Notes: generated from the sequence alone by a model not told the origin. Shown: positions 1-9,536, numbered from the stretch's first letter. The stretch is 64,000 bases of DNA from Gammaproteobacteria bacterium (GCA_026708185.1 JAPOVK010000017.1:1-64000), one strand, 5' to 3'. A program made the numbers and translations.

Positions 1-567
1 CAGCGGTTCTTCGGGCGTAATATGGGCGGTCCGCACCATCCCGTCACCCGCGTTGGTTGGGAGGATGTGCCCGCTTACTTGGCATGGCTCTCGGCAGAGG
101 CGGACACGCGGTACCGCCTGCCGAGCGAGGCCGAGTGGGAGTATGCCGCCCGGGGCGGCACCACGTCGCCGTACTACACCGGCGACACGATGTCCCAGGA
201 GCAGGCCAACTACGGCCGCTACTTCGTCGGCCGGCCGGTGTCGGTCGGCAGCTACCCGGCGAATCCCTTCGGCCTCCACGACATGCTCGGCAACGTGGCC
301 GAATGGTGTGCGGACTGCTGGAACGAGAACTACGGGGGTGCACCGGTTGACGGCAGTCCCTGGCGATCCGGCAACTGCGATCGACGCGTGCTGCGCGGTG
401 GCCACTGGGCGAGCGACGCGGAGGGCTTCCGCACGGGCATCACGCCCCGTGAACTGCGCGCGGCGAGTCGAGCCTTCGGTCCACCCCCGCCAAACCGGAT
501 CCGACGGATGCTCAAGGACGGGTCGCGCGACGTCGTGATCGGGTTCCGCGTCGCGCGGGATCTCTGA
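1..567 (+). CDS. Formylglycine-generating-enzyme (SUMF1/FGE) family protein, 3' part
   Basis: The reading frame is open from the first base of the window, so the N-terminus lies upstream and only about 188 residues are present. The pattern is that of the FGE-sulfatase fold: RLPSEAEWEYAARGG near the start of the visible part, then NPFGLHDMLGNVAEWC, the LRGGHW segment, and a C-terminal GFRVARDL, which is how these proteins usually end. Family members include the oxidase that converts a sulfatase Cys to formylglycine, but many bacterial homologues have other or unknown roles. No sulfatase gene is visible nearby, so the substrate cannot be inferred. Family placement is firm; catalytic role is open. 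Confidence 0.85.
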   Translation, partial: QRFFGRNMGGPHHPVTRVGWEDVPAYLAWLSAEADTRYRLPSEAEWEYAARGGTTSPYYTGDTMSQEQANYGRYFVGRPVSVGSYPANPFGLHDMLGNVAEWCADCWNENYGGAPVDGSPWRSGNCDRRVLRGGHWASDAEGFRTGITPRELRAASRAFGPPPPNRIRRMLKDGSRDVVIGFRVARDL

Positions 568-745
568 GGGGAAGGCTGTGCGCGCACTTACCTATTAAAA
601 TCAATCTATTAGGACTGTTTCTTCCACTGCGGATGTCGGGCTGAAGTCCTACGTCAACGATGGTCAATCGCCCATTGCGCGTGCCGCAGTTGCTGGCACA
701 CTACCTCTGCTGGTCGGGACTTTGTTTCGTCCAAGGAGATCACCG

Positions 746-1135
746 ATGGGTCTTGAAGCGCTCGCACTGGGCACCTCGTACATCGCGGTTACGCTGGCAC
801 TCGGCGTGTTCCTGTGGCGCGTGTTTGCGCGCATGTACGACCAGATCGAGACGAGATTTGACAGGGTGGACGAGCGATTCGACAAGGTGGACGAGCGATT
901 CGACAAGGTGGACGAGCGATTCGACCGCGTCGAGGGCCGGATCGACCGGGTCGAGCGCCGGGTAGACGCGGTCGAAGGCCGCATGGGCGCGCTTGACGGC
1001 CGAATCGGGTCGCTTGAGAAAAAGGTCGACGGGCTGGCAGCCGACCATCAGAGTCTCGCAAGAGAGCTATCGGAGTTCCGCGGCGAGATGCGGGGTCGCT
1101 TGGCCGCGATCCTTCCGGGAACGAAGGAGGCCTAA
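746..1135 (+). CDS. Small membrane-anchored coiled-coil protein
   Basis: The ATG at 746 is chosen because AAGGAG lies 7 bases upstream; an in-frame ATG at 722 has no such site. The protein has about 129 residues. One hydrophobic segment (about residues 6-26) is followed by a charged, heptad-periodic region (VDERFDK and variants such as VEGRIDR repeated about seven times) that should form a long coiled coil. The heptads are encoded by tandem 21-bp units. I do not recognise a specific family; the layout resembles many small anchored coiled-coil proteins of unknown function. It stands alone between an FGE-like gene and a convergent ABC transporter operon. Confidence 0.7.
   Translation: MGLEALALGTSYIAVTLALGVFLWRVFARMYDQIETRFDRVDERFDKVDERFDKVDERFDRVEGRIDRVERRVDAVEGRMGALDGRIGSLEKKVDGLAADHQSLARELSEFRGEMRGRLAAILPGTKEA
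860..1006 (+). repeat. Tandem 21-bp coding repeats (seven units)
   Basis: Seven consecutive 21-bp units start at 860, 881, 902, 923, 944, 965 and 986. The second and third are identical or nearly so, and the first differs at a couple of bases; later units have diverged. Each encodes one heptad (for example VDERFDK), so unit length matches the coiled-coil period exactly. Copy number could change by slippage without breaking the frame. Confidence 0.85.
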
Positions 1136-1169
1136 CCCCCGGCAGCGGATGCCGGCTTGACGGCGACCG

Positions 1170-2153
1170 TCATGCGTACAAGTGGCAGGCAACCAAAGAC
1201 GAACCTAGAGGCCCGAGGTCCGGACTGTCGGTCCGGCACTGCGGCATGGCTTGCGGGCACCGGGTGTGGAAGCGGCAGCCGGGCGGCGGGTTCTGCACGC
1301 TCGGCACCTCCCCAGCGATCAGTTCGTGGTCGCGCTGCGCCTCGCGAACCGGGTCCGGGATCGGCACTGCCGCTAGTAGCGCCTGGGTATACGGGTGCCG
1401 GGGGTTCTCGAAGAGTTCGTCGCGGTGGGCGACTTCGACGAGTCGGCCGAGGTACATGACGCCGATGCGGTCGCTGATGTGCCGAACCACGGCGAGGTCG
1501 TGGGCGATGAAGAGGTAAGTCAGCCCGAGTTCCTCCTGGAGGTCCATCAGCAGGTTGACCACCTGCGCCTGGATGGAGACGTCGAGGGCGGACACTGGCT
1601 CGTCGCAGATGATGAGGCTCGGTTCGAGCGCGAGGGCGCGGGCGATGCCGATGCGTTGGCGCTGGCCGCCGGAGAACTCGTGGGGATAGCGGTCCGCCAT
1701 GTCCGGCAGGAGGCCGACGAGGTCCATCAGTTCCTGAACCCGTGCCCGGTAGGCGGTCCTGTCGTCGGCGAGGCCATGGACCACCAAGGGTTCGCCGATG
1801 ATGTCGCGGGCGCGCATGCGCGGGTTGAGCGAACCGAACGGGTCCTGGTAGACCATCTGCATGCGGCGGCGCAGAGGACGCAGTTCTCCGACACCCAAGT
1901 CCGTGATGTCGCGGCCCTCGAAGACGATGCGGCCGGACGTGGCGCGAAGCATGCGCAGGATGGCGAGCGCGGTCGTCGACTTGCCGCAGCCGCTCTCGCC
2001 GACCAGCCCGAAGGTCTCGCCGCGTTTGAGTTCGAAACTGACACCGTCGACCGCCTTGACCGAGCCGATTTCGCGCTGAAACACGACGCCGCGTATGACG
2101 GGGAAGTGCACCGCGAGATCCGTCACGCTGAGCAGGGGCGCTTGGTCGTTCAT
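1170..2153 (-). CDS. Peptide/nickel-type ABC transporter ATP-binding protein (OppF/DppF class)
   Basis: Cytoplasmic ATPase of a peptide-type importer, about 327 residues. Visible are Walker [10 protein letters not shown] (52-60), the Q-loop region [12 protein letters not shown], the signature [14 protein letters not shown], Walker B LIICDEP and the C-terminal oligopeptide-transporter tail ([11 protein letters not shown], then [10 protein letters not shown] with clustered cysteines). The ATG at 2153 is chosen because it overlaps the stop of the upstream ATPase gene (ATGA at 2150-2153), the usual translational coupling; a TTG at 2165 is an alternative. It is the last gene of a five-gene leftward operon. 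The substrate is not readable from the ATPase. Confidence 0.93.
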   Translation of the reverse strand: MNDQAPLLSVTDLAVHFPVIRGVVFQREIGSVKAVDGVSFELKRGETFGLVGESGCGKSTTALAILRMLRATSGRIVFEGRDITDLGVGELRPLRRRMQMVYQDPFGSLNPRMRARDIIGEPLVVHGLADDRTAYRARVQELMDLVGLLPDMADRYPHEFSGGQRQRIGIARALALEPSLIICDEPVSALDVSIQAQVVNLLMDLQEELGLTYLFIAHDLAVVRHISDRIGVMYLGRLVEVAHRDELFENPRHPYTQALLAAVPIPDPVREAQRDHELIAGEVPSVQNPPPGCRFHTRCPQAMPQCRTDSPDLGPLGSSLVACHLYA

Positions 2154-3127
2154 AGCCGGATGCAAGCCGCCAGGCGGCCGTTGCCTGCGGGTTCCAAAGC
2201 GGGGGTTGCTTCGCGACAGGCGCCGGTTGCGCGTTCGCAGCGCGGCGCGAAGGCGCAGCCTGGTGGTAGGCGGGCGAGATCGGGGGGTTGGCCGTCGATG
2301 GTCTTGAGCCGGTGACCGATCGACCCCTCGACGCCTGGAATCGATGCCATGAGTCCTTGCGTATAGGGGTGGCGCGGTTCGCCGTAAAGGTCCCTCGCAT
2401 TGGCCGTCTCGACGATGCGCCCGGCGTACATCACCGCCACCCGGTCCGCGTAGCGGGCTACGACGCCGAGATCGTGGGTGATGAGGATCAGCGCCGAGTC
2501 GGCTTCCCGGGTCAACTCCTTCAGAAGGGCAAGGATCTGCGCCTGCACGGTGACGTCGAGAGCCGTGGTGGGTTCGTCGGCGATGATGAGCTTCGGCCGG
2601 CAGGCGAGCGCCATGGCGATCATGGTGCGCTGGCGCATGCCACCCGAGAACTGGTGCGGGTAGTCCTTGAGACGTGCCGGCGCATCGGGGATCCGGCTGT
2701 GGTCGAGGAGACGTTCGGCCTCACGCAAGGCGTCTTGCCAAGGCGTACCGCGATGAAGCCGAATCGGCTCCGCCACCTGCTTGCCGATGGTCAGGACCGG
2801 GTTCAACGACGACATCGGCTCCTGGAAGATCATGGCAATCCTGTCGCCGCGGATCGAGCGGATCGCCCGGGCGTCGAGGTCCAGGAGGTTCTCGCCGTCG
2901 AATAGGACACGGCCGCTGTCAATGGACCCGGCGGCGTCGAGGAGCCGCAGCAGGGACAGCGCCGTGACGCTCTTGCCCGAGCCGGACTCGCCGACGATGG
3001 CCAACGTCTCTCCGGCATCCACGTGGAACGAGACACCATCGACCGCGCGCACGATGCCGCGGTCGGTCCGGAACGAAACCGACAGGTCCTGAACGTCCAG
3101 GAGCGGCCCGGTCAGATTCGTGTCCAC
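2150..3127 (-). CDS. Peptide/nickel-type ABC transporter ATP-binding protein (OppD/DppD class)
   Basis: First ATPase of the importer, 325 residues. Walker A GESGSGKS is at 46-53; the Q-loop region reads [12 protein letters not shown], the signature is SGGMRQR, and Walker B is [12 protein letters not shown]. It ends with the C-terminal oligo/dipeptide motif RHPYTQGLM and the cysteine-containing FAPRCERA segment. It lies 3 bases downstream of the binding-protein gene and overlaps the next ATPase by 4 bases. Pairing of a D-class and an F-class ATPase is typical of Dpp/Opp-like importers. Confidence 0.93.
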   Translation of the reverse strand: MDTNLTGPLLDVQDLSVSFRTDRGIVRAVDGVSFHVDAGETLAIVGESGSGKSVTALSLLRLLDAAGSIDSGRVLFDGENLLDLDARAIRSIRGDRIAMIFQEPMSSLNPVLTIGKQVAEPIRLHRGTPWQDALREAERLLDHSRIPDAPARLKDYPHQFSGGMRQRTMIAMALACRPKLIIADEPTTALDVTVQAQILALLKELTREADSALILITHDLGVVARYADRVAVMYAGRIVETANARDLYGEPRHPYTQGLMASIPGVEGSIGHRLKTIDGQPPDLARLPPGCAFAPRCERATGACREATPALEPAGNGRLAACIRL

Positions 3128-3130
3128 GAA

Positions 3131-4840
3131 CTAGAACCCCATGGCCCGTTTCATATCGTGGTCGATCCAGATACGTGCGTAGATCGGCCCAGGTCGCACC
3201 GCGCCCGCGCGCAGTTCGCCGCCGTAGTTGCGCACCCACGGCCACCACGCGGTGTAGTTGTACACCGTCGGCAGCCAGATCGACGGCGCCTCGTCGAGGA
3301 GTTTGACGGTCAGTTCGCGTGTCAAGGCTACGCGGTCCGCCTCCTCCCGCGTCAGCATGAGGCGGTCGATCGCGGCGTCGAACTCGGGCACGTTGTAGAC
3401 GGACGGATTCCACGTATGGCCCGTGATGAACTTGCGGATCGACGTGGTGGGGTTGGTGTGGCCGTTGTTCATGAAGTAGCCGGGCCCGTGGTTCTCGGTC
3501 GTCATCATCGACAGGAACGCTGCGTATTCGAGCGGTTCGATCTCCAAGCGCACGCCGACCTTGGCGAGGTACGAGTCAAGCAGGGGAATCAGGTCCATGT
3601 TGCTCGGGCTGCAGGTGCAGACCTGCACCTTGAAGCTGAACCCGTCGCCGTGACCGGCTTCGGCGAGCAGGGCGCGGGCCTTGTCGGGGTGGTAGCCGAA
3701 GAGCTCCTGTACGGACTCGGGCATCTCCTCGAGGGGCTGGTAGTAGTCGCCGAACCCGGGGTGCTGCGGGTAGGCCATGAGTTCGGCGTGGCCGCCATAG
3801 AACAGGTCGACGATTTCCTGCTGGTTCACGGCCATGTTCAGCGCCCGCCGAACGCGGACATCGTCGAACGGCGGCATGTCCATGCGCATGGATACGAAAT
3901 TGCCGGCGGTGGCGAGCCAACGGGACCACTGCAGTTCGGGCGTCGACTCCTTCAGGTGGTCCACGGCGATCCAGCGGATCGACTCCAAGATGTCGATCTT
4001 CGCCGTGCGGATCGCCGTGAGGTAGGTGGCCTCGTCCTTGATGATGCGGTACTTCACCTCGTCGACGAAGGGGACCGGGTAGTCCCGCCCGCCGATGCGT
4101 TCGCTGTCCCAGTACCCGGGGTTCTTCGTGTAGGTATGCGAATTGCCCTGGATGTAGCCGGTCAGCTCGAACGGGCCGGTGCCGACGACGGTGCGCCAGT
4201 CCTTGCGGTCCACGGCGTCGATCTCGCGCGGGACGATGAAGGAGTGGTAGCCGTAGCCGAAGCGGTAGGGCCATTCGGCGTTGAACTCGTTGAAGCGGAA
4301 TACGACGGTGTGGTCGTCACGTGCCTCCACCGCCGCGAGATAGTCCCAGTAGTCGCTCTGGGCCTTCTTCGGGCTGTCGTTCACCAAGTGGAACGAGTAC
4401 ACGACGTCGTGGGCGTCGAGCTCCCGTGCCTCCATGACCCCGGGACGGTCCATGAACATGATTCCGCGGCGCAGGTGGACGACGAGCGTGCTTTCGTCTT
4501 CCCACGCCCAGTGCTCCGCGAGTTCGCCGCGTAGTGCTTCGTACGGAATGTGCGCCTCGGCGATGAAGCGCTGCGTACCGCCCTTGTGCACGCTCAGGTC
4601 GAGGTTCGCGGCGAACAGTTGCTCCCGGATCAGGCCGTAGTCGTGGTTGCTCTTCCACGTCCAGTCCACGGGGTCCCAGGACAGCGCGGAAAGCGTGATG
4701 TAGACCGTACCGATGTTCAGGCTGCCGCCGTATTCCGGCTCGACGCTCGGTTCGGGAACCGTGGCCGAGCGTTCCGGCGTACAGGCGCCGAGCGCTGCCG
4801 CCGCGCACATGATGGCCATAAGTCGACGCGTGTGCGTCAT
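3131..4840 (-). CDS. ABC transporter substrate-binding lipoprotein, family 5
   Basis: Periplasmic solute receptor for the importer, 569 residues. The N-terminus is a lipoprotein signal with lipobox LGAC (Cys20). The ATG at 4840 overlaps the stop of the permease gene (ATGA, 4837-4840), which fixes the start; the frame continues open upstream only as antisense of the permease gene. Family-5 features are the ELAEHWAWEDESTLVVHLR segment early on, VVYSFHLV, GTGPFELTGY, and MAVNQQEIVDLFYGG, characteristic of SBP_bac_5 proteins for peptides, nickel or sugars. Placing the receptor gene between the permeases and the ATPases is less usual than placing it first. Ligand unknown. Confidence 0.9.
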   Translation of the reverse strand: MTHTRRLMAIMCAAAALGACTPERSATVPEPSVEPEYGGSLNIGTVYITLSALSWDPVDWTWKSNHDYGLIREQLFAANLDLSVHKGGTQRFIAEAHIPYEALRGELAEHWAWEDESTLVVHLRRGIMFMDRPGVMEARELDAHDVVYSFHLVNDSPKKAQSDYWDYLAAVEARDDHTVVFRFNEFNAEWPYRFGYGYHSFIVPREIDAVDRKDWRTVVGTGPFELTGYIQGNSHTYTKNPGYWDSERIGGRDYPVPFVDEVKYRIIKDEATYLTAIRTAKIDILESIRWIAVDHLKESTPELQWSRWLATAGNFVSMRMDMPPFDDVRVRRALNMAVNQQEIVDLFYGGHAELMAYPQHPGFGDYYQPLEEMPESVQELFGYHPDKARALLAEAGHGDGFSFKVQVCTCSPSNMDLIPLLDSYLAKVGVRLEIEPLEYAAFLSMMTTENHGPGYFMNNGHTNPTTSIRKFITGHTWNPSVYNVPEFDAAIDRLMLTREEADRVALTRELTVKLLDEAPSIWLPTVYNYTAWWPWVRNYGGELRAGAVRPGPIYARIWIDHDMKRAMGF

Positions 4841-5736
4841 TGGCTCCCCCGCATGCGCGGGTCGAGGAGATCGCGCAACGCATCGCCGTAGACGTTGATC
4901 GCGTACACGACGATGGTCAGACACAGCCCCGGAGCCAGTGCGAGCCAGGCACCGAGGTACATGTACGTGCGACCCGTGCCGCTGAGCATGCTGCCCCAGG
5001 TGGGCGCTGGCGGCGGCACGCCGAGGCCTAGGAACGACAGCCCCGCCTCGGTCAGGATCACGGCTCCGATACGAGTGGTGAACAGCACGATCACGACCGG
5101 CATGACGTTCGGGACGATGTGACGTATCAGGATGTGCCACGTCCGAGCGCCGATCGACTGCGCGGCATGGGTGTACATGTTCTCCTTCACCGAGATCACC
5201 GCGCCGCGCACGATGCGCGAGCCGGCGATGCCGTAGAGCAATCCGAGCACCACCACGATCTGCACGACGCCGGGGCCGACGACCGAGATGATGACGATCA
5301 GGAGCACGAGGTCCGGGAAGGTCATCCAGGCATCGACGCCCCGTTGAACGACCATGTCCGTCTTGCCGCCGAAGTAGCCGGACACGACGCCGATGGCCAG
5401 CGACACGACGGTCGCGAACCCGGCGGCTAGAAACGCCACGATCATGGAGAGCTGTGCCCCGATCAGGATCCGCGACAGGACGTCCCGGCCGAGGTGGTCG
5501 GTACCCAGCGGGAAGTCCCAGGACGGCGCTTCCAGGCGGTGCGCCATGTTGGTCTCGTTGACGCCGTACGGCGCCAGGAAGTCCGCGAAGATCCCGCACA
5601 GCAGGAACACCAGGAACACCGCGCCGCCCACCGCGCCGAGCGGTTTTTCGCGTACGAGGCGGACCAGGAACGTGACTACGGCCGGCCGTTGGCCGGCCAG
5701 CGTCGTCATGGCTGGCGCGTAGGCTAAGTCGCTCAT
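4837..5736 (-). CDS. ABC transporter permease (DppC/OppC class)
   Basis: Inner-membrane subunit, 299 residues, with the N-terminal extension typical of C-type permeases, a first membrane segment at about 33-55, and the conserved loop FPLGTDHLGRDVLSRILIG. Five further hydrophobic segments follow. The EAA-type cytoplasmic loop contains AQSIGARTWHILIRHIVPN, and GLSFLGLGVPPPAPTWG is a hallmark of DppC/OppC. It overlaps both neighbours by 4 bases (ATGA junctions), so the operon is translationally coupled from permease B to the binding protein. Confidence 0.94.
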   Translation of the reverse strand: MSDLAYAPAMTTLAGQRPAVVTFLVRLVREKPLGAVGGAVFLVFLLCGIFADFLAPYGVNETNMAHRLEAPSWDFPLGTDHLGRDVLSRILIGAQLSMIVAFLAAGFATVVSLAIGVVSGYFGGKTDMVVQRGVDAWMTFPDLVLLIVIISVVGPGVVQIVVVLGLLYGIAGSRIVRGAVISVKENMYTHAAQSIGARTWHILIRHIVPNVMPVVIVLFTTRIGAVILTEAGLSFLGLGVPPPAPTWGSMLSGTGRTYMYLGAWLALAPGLCLTIVVYAINVYGDALRDLLDPRMRGSQ

Positions 5737-6683
5737 TGGTGACGAACCTTCGGGTCCAGCCAGCCGTAGCTCAGGTCGACCACCAGGTTGATCAGCAGGA
5801 TGCTGGCCCCGGCGACGAGGAAGACGCCCGAAACCACTGGATAGTCGCGCTGGAAGACCGCCTCCAGGAGCAGGAGGCCCATGCCGGGGACGACGAAGAT
5901 CTGCTCGAAAATCACCGCGCCGCCGATCAGGAGCGGTGCCTGCAAGCCGATCAGCGTGACCACGGGGATCAGGCCGTTGCGTAGGGCGTGGCGAAGGATC
6001 AGCAGCGCTTCACCAACGCCCTTGGCGCGCGCCGTGCGAATGTAGTCTTGGCGCAGCACCTCCAGCATCATGGTGCGCGTCATGCGCATCGTGACAGCCG
6101 ACATGGACAGTCCCAGCAGGATGGCGGGCACGATCAGGTGCTGGATGTTCTTGATGGGATCTTCGAGGAACGGGGTGTATTCCAATTCGGGCGCCCACCG
6201 CCACCACACCGACGGGAACACCATGACCAGCGTGCCGAGCCAGAAGCCGGGCACCGCGAGCATGACCAGGGAGAACGATCGCGCGATGTAGTCGCCGGCC
6301 GTGTCCTGGCGGATGGCGGAATAGACGCCGATCGGCAGCGCCACCGTCAGTGCAACGATCAGCGCGAGGAAGCCCAGCTCGAAAGTGATCGGCATCGTCG
6401 CGAGCAGTTGCTCGGTGACCGGCACGTTGTTCCACAGCGAGCGGCCGAAGTCGCCGGTGACCACGTTGCCGAGCCAGGTGAAGTATTGCACGTAGACCGG
6501 CTGGTCGAGGCCCAGCGCGGCCTCGATGCGGGCGCGGTCCTGGCCGGTCGCGATGTCGTTTTGAGCAAGCATCAGGTCGATGACGTCGCCGGGGATCAGC
6601 CGCATCGACACGAACACGATGAGGCTGACGAACAAGAGCGTCGGCACGAGCGCGAGCAGTCGTCGGGCGATGTAGGCTTGCAT
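5733..6683 (-). CDS. ABC transporter permease (DppB/OppB class)
   Basis: First gene of the importer operon, 316 residues. The start MQAYIARRLLALVPTLL is the classic beginning of a B-type permease. GDFGRSLWNNVPVTEQL and the EAA-type loop with RTARAKGVGEALLILRHALRNG are conserved landmarks, and QIFVVPGMGLLLLEAV lies near the C-terminus. It has about six membrane segments. Divergently transcribed from the gene at 6851, so the promoters for both should lie in the roughly 170 bp between them; I could not pick convincing boxes there. Confidence 0.94.
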   Translation of the reverse strand: MQAYIARRLLALVPTLLFVSLIVFVSMRLIPGDVIDLMLAQNDIATGQDRARIEAALGLDQPVYVQYFTWLGNVVTGDFGRSLWNNVPVTEQLLATMPITFELGFLALIVALTVALPIGVYSAIRQDTAGDYIARSFSLVMLAVPGFWLGTLVMVFPSVWWRWAPELEYTPFLEDPIKNIQHLIVPAILLGLSMSAVTMRMTRTMMLEVLRQDYIRTARAKGVGEALLILRHALRNGLIPVVTLIGLQAPLLIGGAVIFEQIFVVPGMGLLLLEAVFQRDYPVVSGVFLVAGASILLINLVVDLSYGWLDPKVRHQ

Positions 6684-6850
6684 GCGGTCCGGCTTTCAGC
6701 GGGCGCGAGGGCGCAGTGTGTCCGATACGGTTGGCCGTGGGCAAGCACGCTTCAAGCGGCCTGACTCGTCCGACGGTTCGTACTTGATCGCGATGCGCGG
6801 CTGGAACAATATGGCGAACGTCTCCGGAAACGGGACGTTAGGAGGTGGCC

Positions 6851-7942
6851 GTGAACCGTTCGATGACCGCACTCCGCGTCCTGCTGGTGTCTCTCTGCGT
6901 GACCGCGACCGCCTCGCCCGTCGAATACGTCCGAACCGTCACGGCCGCGAGGAATCTGACGGTCGAAGAAGCCAGGGCGCTCGAAGAGCGGCTGGCAGCC
7001 GATGCCAAGGACCAGGGAATCCGCAGCCAGCTCGTCATCTACCACCATCGCCATGGGTTCGGTGACCCCAGCAGTCGGGCTGCCCACACCGGGCACGTCC
7101 TGTGGCTTATCCGCCACGCGCCCGAGGCCGGAATACTGGGCACGCCGTACGGGCAGATCGACGCGTACAGCGATGCGGAGGGCTACATCGCAGGCAAGGA
7201 TGCGTGGGCGAGTCACCTCCAACGAGAGCCAACGAATCTTAAGTTCCTCGGCCATGCCGCAAGCTTCTACTCGCCGTTCCAGGATCGGGACATGCTGATC
7301 GAGACCCTGGAAAAGGTGCATTTGCTCGACCCCGGCAATCCCGTCTGGCCTATGCAACTCGGCCACCTCTACCTGCGGGATACCGCGTCGGCGGCGCGGG
7401 CCAGCACCAGGATCCATTCGCCGGACGGACTTGAACGCCGCTCCGTGGACCAGACGGCCTTGGCCCATCGCGCGCTTGAGTATTTGCGGCGGGCGCACGA
7501 ACTTGCCGGCAGCGACCCGATGCGGGTGTTTCTGCTCGACGGCCTGGCCGAAGCGGCGTTTCGGGCCGGCCAATACGGCGATGCGCGGACCTATGCGGAG
7601 GCGATGCTCACGGCGCCGCCCAAGAGCACGAGCCGGAATGACGAGTCACACATCCACAAGGCGAACATCGTTCTCGGGCGACTAGCGCTAGTCGAGGACG
7701 ACGTCGCCAACGCCAAGCACCACCTCCTGGCTGCCGGCAGGGTTTCAGGAGCGCCGACGCTTGGCAGTTTCGGGCCCAACATGCGCCTCGCGAAGGATCT
7801 GCTTGAGCGGGGTGAGCGGGACGTCGTTCTCGAGTATTTCGAACTCTGCGCGAACTTCTGGTCCAGCGACAAGCTTGAAGACTGGGCTGCGTTGGTCAGG
7901 GGCGGCCGGACGCCGGACTTCGGAGCGAACCTGGTCTATTGA
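6851..7942 (+). CDS. Secreted tetratricopeptide-like protein of unknown function
   Basis: GTG at 6851 is chosen because AGGAGG ends 5 bases upstream; GTG 6845 overlaps that site and ATG 6863 is too far. The roughly 363-residue product starts with a signal peptide (hydrophobic LRVLLVSLCVTATA, cleavage near TASP). The body is helical with alternating A/L/Y patterns, such as ALAHRALEYLRRAHELAG and AAFRAGQYGDARTYAEAML, that look like degenerate TPR units. I do not recognise the family. It probably acts in the periplasm. It is followed by a dehydrogenase gene after only 13 bases, suggesting co-transcription. Confidence 0.6.
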   Translation: MNRSMTALRVLLVSLCVTATASPVEYVRTVTAARNLTVEEARALEERLAADAKDQGIRSQLVIYHHRHGFGDPSSRAAHTGHVLWLIRHAPEAGILGTPYGQIDAYSDAEGYIAGKDAWASHLQREPTNLKFLGHAASFYSPFQDRDMLIETLEKVHLLDPGNPVWPMQLGHLYLRDTASAARASTRIHSPDGLERRSVDQTALAHRALEYLRRAHELAGSDPMRVFLLDGLAEAAFRAGQYGDARTYAEAMLTAPPKSTSRNDESHIHKANIVLGRLALVEDDVANAKHHLLAAGRVSGAPTLGSFGPNMRLAKDLLERGERDVVLEYFELCANFWSSDKLEDWAALVRGGRTPDFGANLVY

Positions 7943-7955
7943 GTCGGAGAATGGC

Positions 7956-8867
7956 ATGAGAGTTGGGTTCATCGGCCTCGGCGGCATCGGCAAGCCCATG
8001 GCCATCAATGTCGCCAAGGCGGGCTTCGAGCTGACGGTCCACGACCTGCGTGACCAGCCACTCGAGGAACTGCGCCAGCACGGCGCCCGGGTCGCCGCCA
8101 GCGCTCGCGAGGTCGCGGCTGCGTCGGACATCGTCCTGGCTTCGCTGCCGTCCAACGAAGCAAGCTCGGACGTGGCACTCGGCCCCGATGGCGTCTTGGC
8201 CGGCGCCAAGGCGGGCGATATCTACGTCGAGCTCAGCACGATCAGCCCCGAGGTCGTTCACCTGATCGCCGCGCGAGCCACGCAGAAGGAGATCACCGTA
8301 TTGGACGCCCCGGTGAGCGGCAGCGTGGCACAGCGTCGCGAGGGGACGTTGTCGGTCATGGTGGGCGGCGACCCGGCCGCGCTGAACCGGGCCATGCCGG
8401 TGCTCCAGGCGTTCGGCGAGAAGGTCTTCCACGTCGGTGAAAGCGGCGCGGGAGTCACCGTGAAGCTGGTCAACAACCTGCTCGCCGGCATCGGCATGGT
8501 GGCCACCATGGAAGCCCTTGTGCTGGGCGCAAAGGCCGGGTTGAGCGTCGAGGTGATGCAGGACGTGATCAGCGCCAGCAGCGGCGGCAGCCCGATGTTC
8601 CGCTCGATGGTCGAGCGCATCACCACGTTAAGCCCGGACCCGCCGCCCGGGCAGACGGCCGACATGGGGCTCCACACGATTGCCAAGGACATGAAGCTGG
8701 CAGTGGAACTGGCCCAGCAGGTCGCAGCGCCCCTGTTGCTCGGAACGTCCGCCACGCAACCGTTTGTCGCTGGCTTGGCCCGTGGATGGGCGGACAAGGA
8801 ACTCTGGGCGATCATGGAGATCTTCGAGGAGATGGGGGACGTTCGGGTGCGCCCGGCGGAGTTGTAG
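7956..8867 (+). CDS. NAD(P)-dependent oxidoreductase, 3-hydroxyisobutyrate dehydrogenase family
   Basis: Beta-hydroxyacid dehydrogenase of 303 residues. The N-terminal Rossmann motif GLGGIG is at 7-12, the substrate-binding stretch DAPVSGS at 117-123, and the catalytic region with Lys170 followed by NN (KLVNNLL). Family enzymes oxidise 3-hydroxyisobutyrate, tartronate semialdehyde or related beta-hydroxyacids; which one is not readable here. The start at ATG 7956 gives the canonical MRVGFIGLGGIG beginning. It follows the secreted repeat protein by 13 bases. Confidence 0.88.
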   Translation: MRVGFIGLGGIGKPMAINVAKAGFELTVHDLRDQPLEELRQHGARVAASAREVAAASDIVLASLPSNEASSDVALGPDGVLAGAKAGDIYVELSTISPEVVHLIAARATQKEITVLDAPVSGSVAQRREGTLSVMVGGDPAALNRAMPVLQAFGEKVFHVGESGAGVTVKLVNNLLAGIGMVATMEALVLGAKAGLSVEVMQDVISASSGGSPMFRSMVERITTLSPDPPPGQTADMGLHTIAKDMKLAVELAQQVAAPLLLGTSATQPFVAGLARGWADKELWAIMEIFEEMGDVRVRPAEL

Positions 8868-8973
8868 AGCAGATCCCGCGCCGTCGTGACCTAGGGGCCG
8901 GTCGCCGTGCGGCTGCCGTGTTGGACAACTATAGCTATTCAAATGGGCATTCCCACAATGATAAAGTATGTGG

Positions 8974-9222
8974 ATGAAGACCATACAAATGACCATGGAC
9001 AATGAGCTCGTCGAGCGCGTCGATGCGCGTGCGAAGGCCCTTGGAACGACGCGTTCGGCCTTTGCGAGGGATGCCTTGCGCGACGCGCTCAAACGGCTCG
9101 ATGAGAAGGAACTCGAAGAACGGCATGTGGCCGGATACAAGCGTGACCCCGTCCAACCGGGTGAGTTCGACATTCCGGAAGATGATCACGCTTGGGGTGA
9201 CGGAGCCTGGAGCTCTGACTGA
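8974..9222 (+). CDS. Ribbon-helix-helix antitoxin (MazE/CopG-like)
   Basis: An 82-residue acidic-tailed protein. The N-terminal half has the ribbon-helix-helix pattern (MTMDNELVERVDARAKALG then TRSAFARDALRDAL), which binds DNA as a dimer; the C-terminal half (DIPEDDHAWGD) is acidic, as in antitoxin tails that wrap the toxin. An ATG six bases earlier (8968) is an alternative start. Its stop overlaps the ATG of the toxin gene (TGATG at 9220-9224), the usual coupled antitoxin-toxin arrangement. Such antitoxins repress their own promoter. Confidence 0.8.
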   Translation: MKTIQMTMDNELVERVDARAKALGTTRSAFARDALRDALKRLDEKELEERHVAGYKRDPVQPGEFDIPEDDHAWGDGAWSSD

Positions 9223-9536
9223 TGCTGCGCGGCGAGGTGCGTTGGTACGAGTTTGCCTCGCCGGATAGGCGTCGCCCCGTCGTGGTCCTGACGCGAGACT
9301 CGGTCATTGCCAGTCTGGGAGAAGTCACGGTGGCCCCGGTTACTACCCACATCCGGGAGATTCCGACCGAAGTCGTGCTGTCTCAAGACGATGGCCTGCC
9401 GCGAGAGTGCGCCGTGAACTGCGACCATCTGCAGACCGTACCGCGTGGACGTTTGGGCGCGACGATTTCGCGGCTCTCGACAGAGAAAATGGCGGGGGTT
9501 GCCACCGCGATTCGGTTTGCGCTCAACCTAGACTGA
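9222..9536 (+). CDS. mazF: MazF/PemK-family endoribonuclease toxin
   Basis: A 104-residue protein with the PemK/MazF fold pattern: LRGEVRWYEFASPDRRRPVVVLTRD at the start with the conserved basic RRP segment, VAPVTTHIREIPTEVVL in the middle, ECAVNCDHLQTVPRGRLG, and a C-terminal helix. Family members cleave mRNA at short sequence motifs and are neutralised by the preceding antitoxin. The one-base overlap with the antitoxin gene supports a type II module. The module looks intact. Confidence 0.85.
   Translation: MLRGEVRWYEFASPDRRRPVVVLTRDSVIASLGEVTVAPVTTHIREIPTEVVLSQDDGLPRECAVNCDHLQTVPRGRLGATISRLSTEKMAGVATAIRFALNLD

Noticed and set aside
860-1006. Short CRISPR-like array
   Set aside because: Units are contiguous, have no spacers and encode coiled-coil heptads in frame.
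3131-5599. A single 822-residue open frame covering the binding protein and most of the permease gene
   Set aside because: The N-terminal 253 residues are the antisense-neighbour frame of the permease gene, with Arg/Pro-rich junk composition; the lipoprotein signal at 4840 and the ATGA junction mark the true start.
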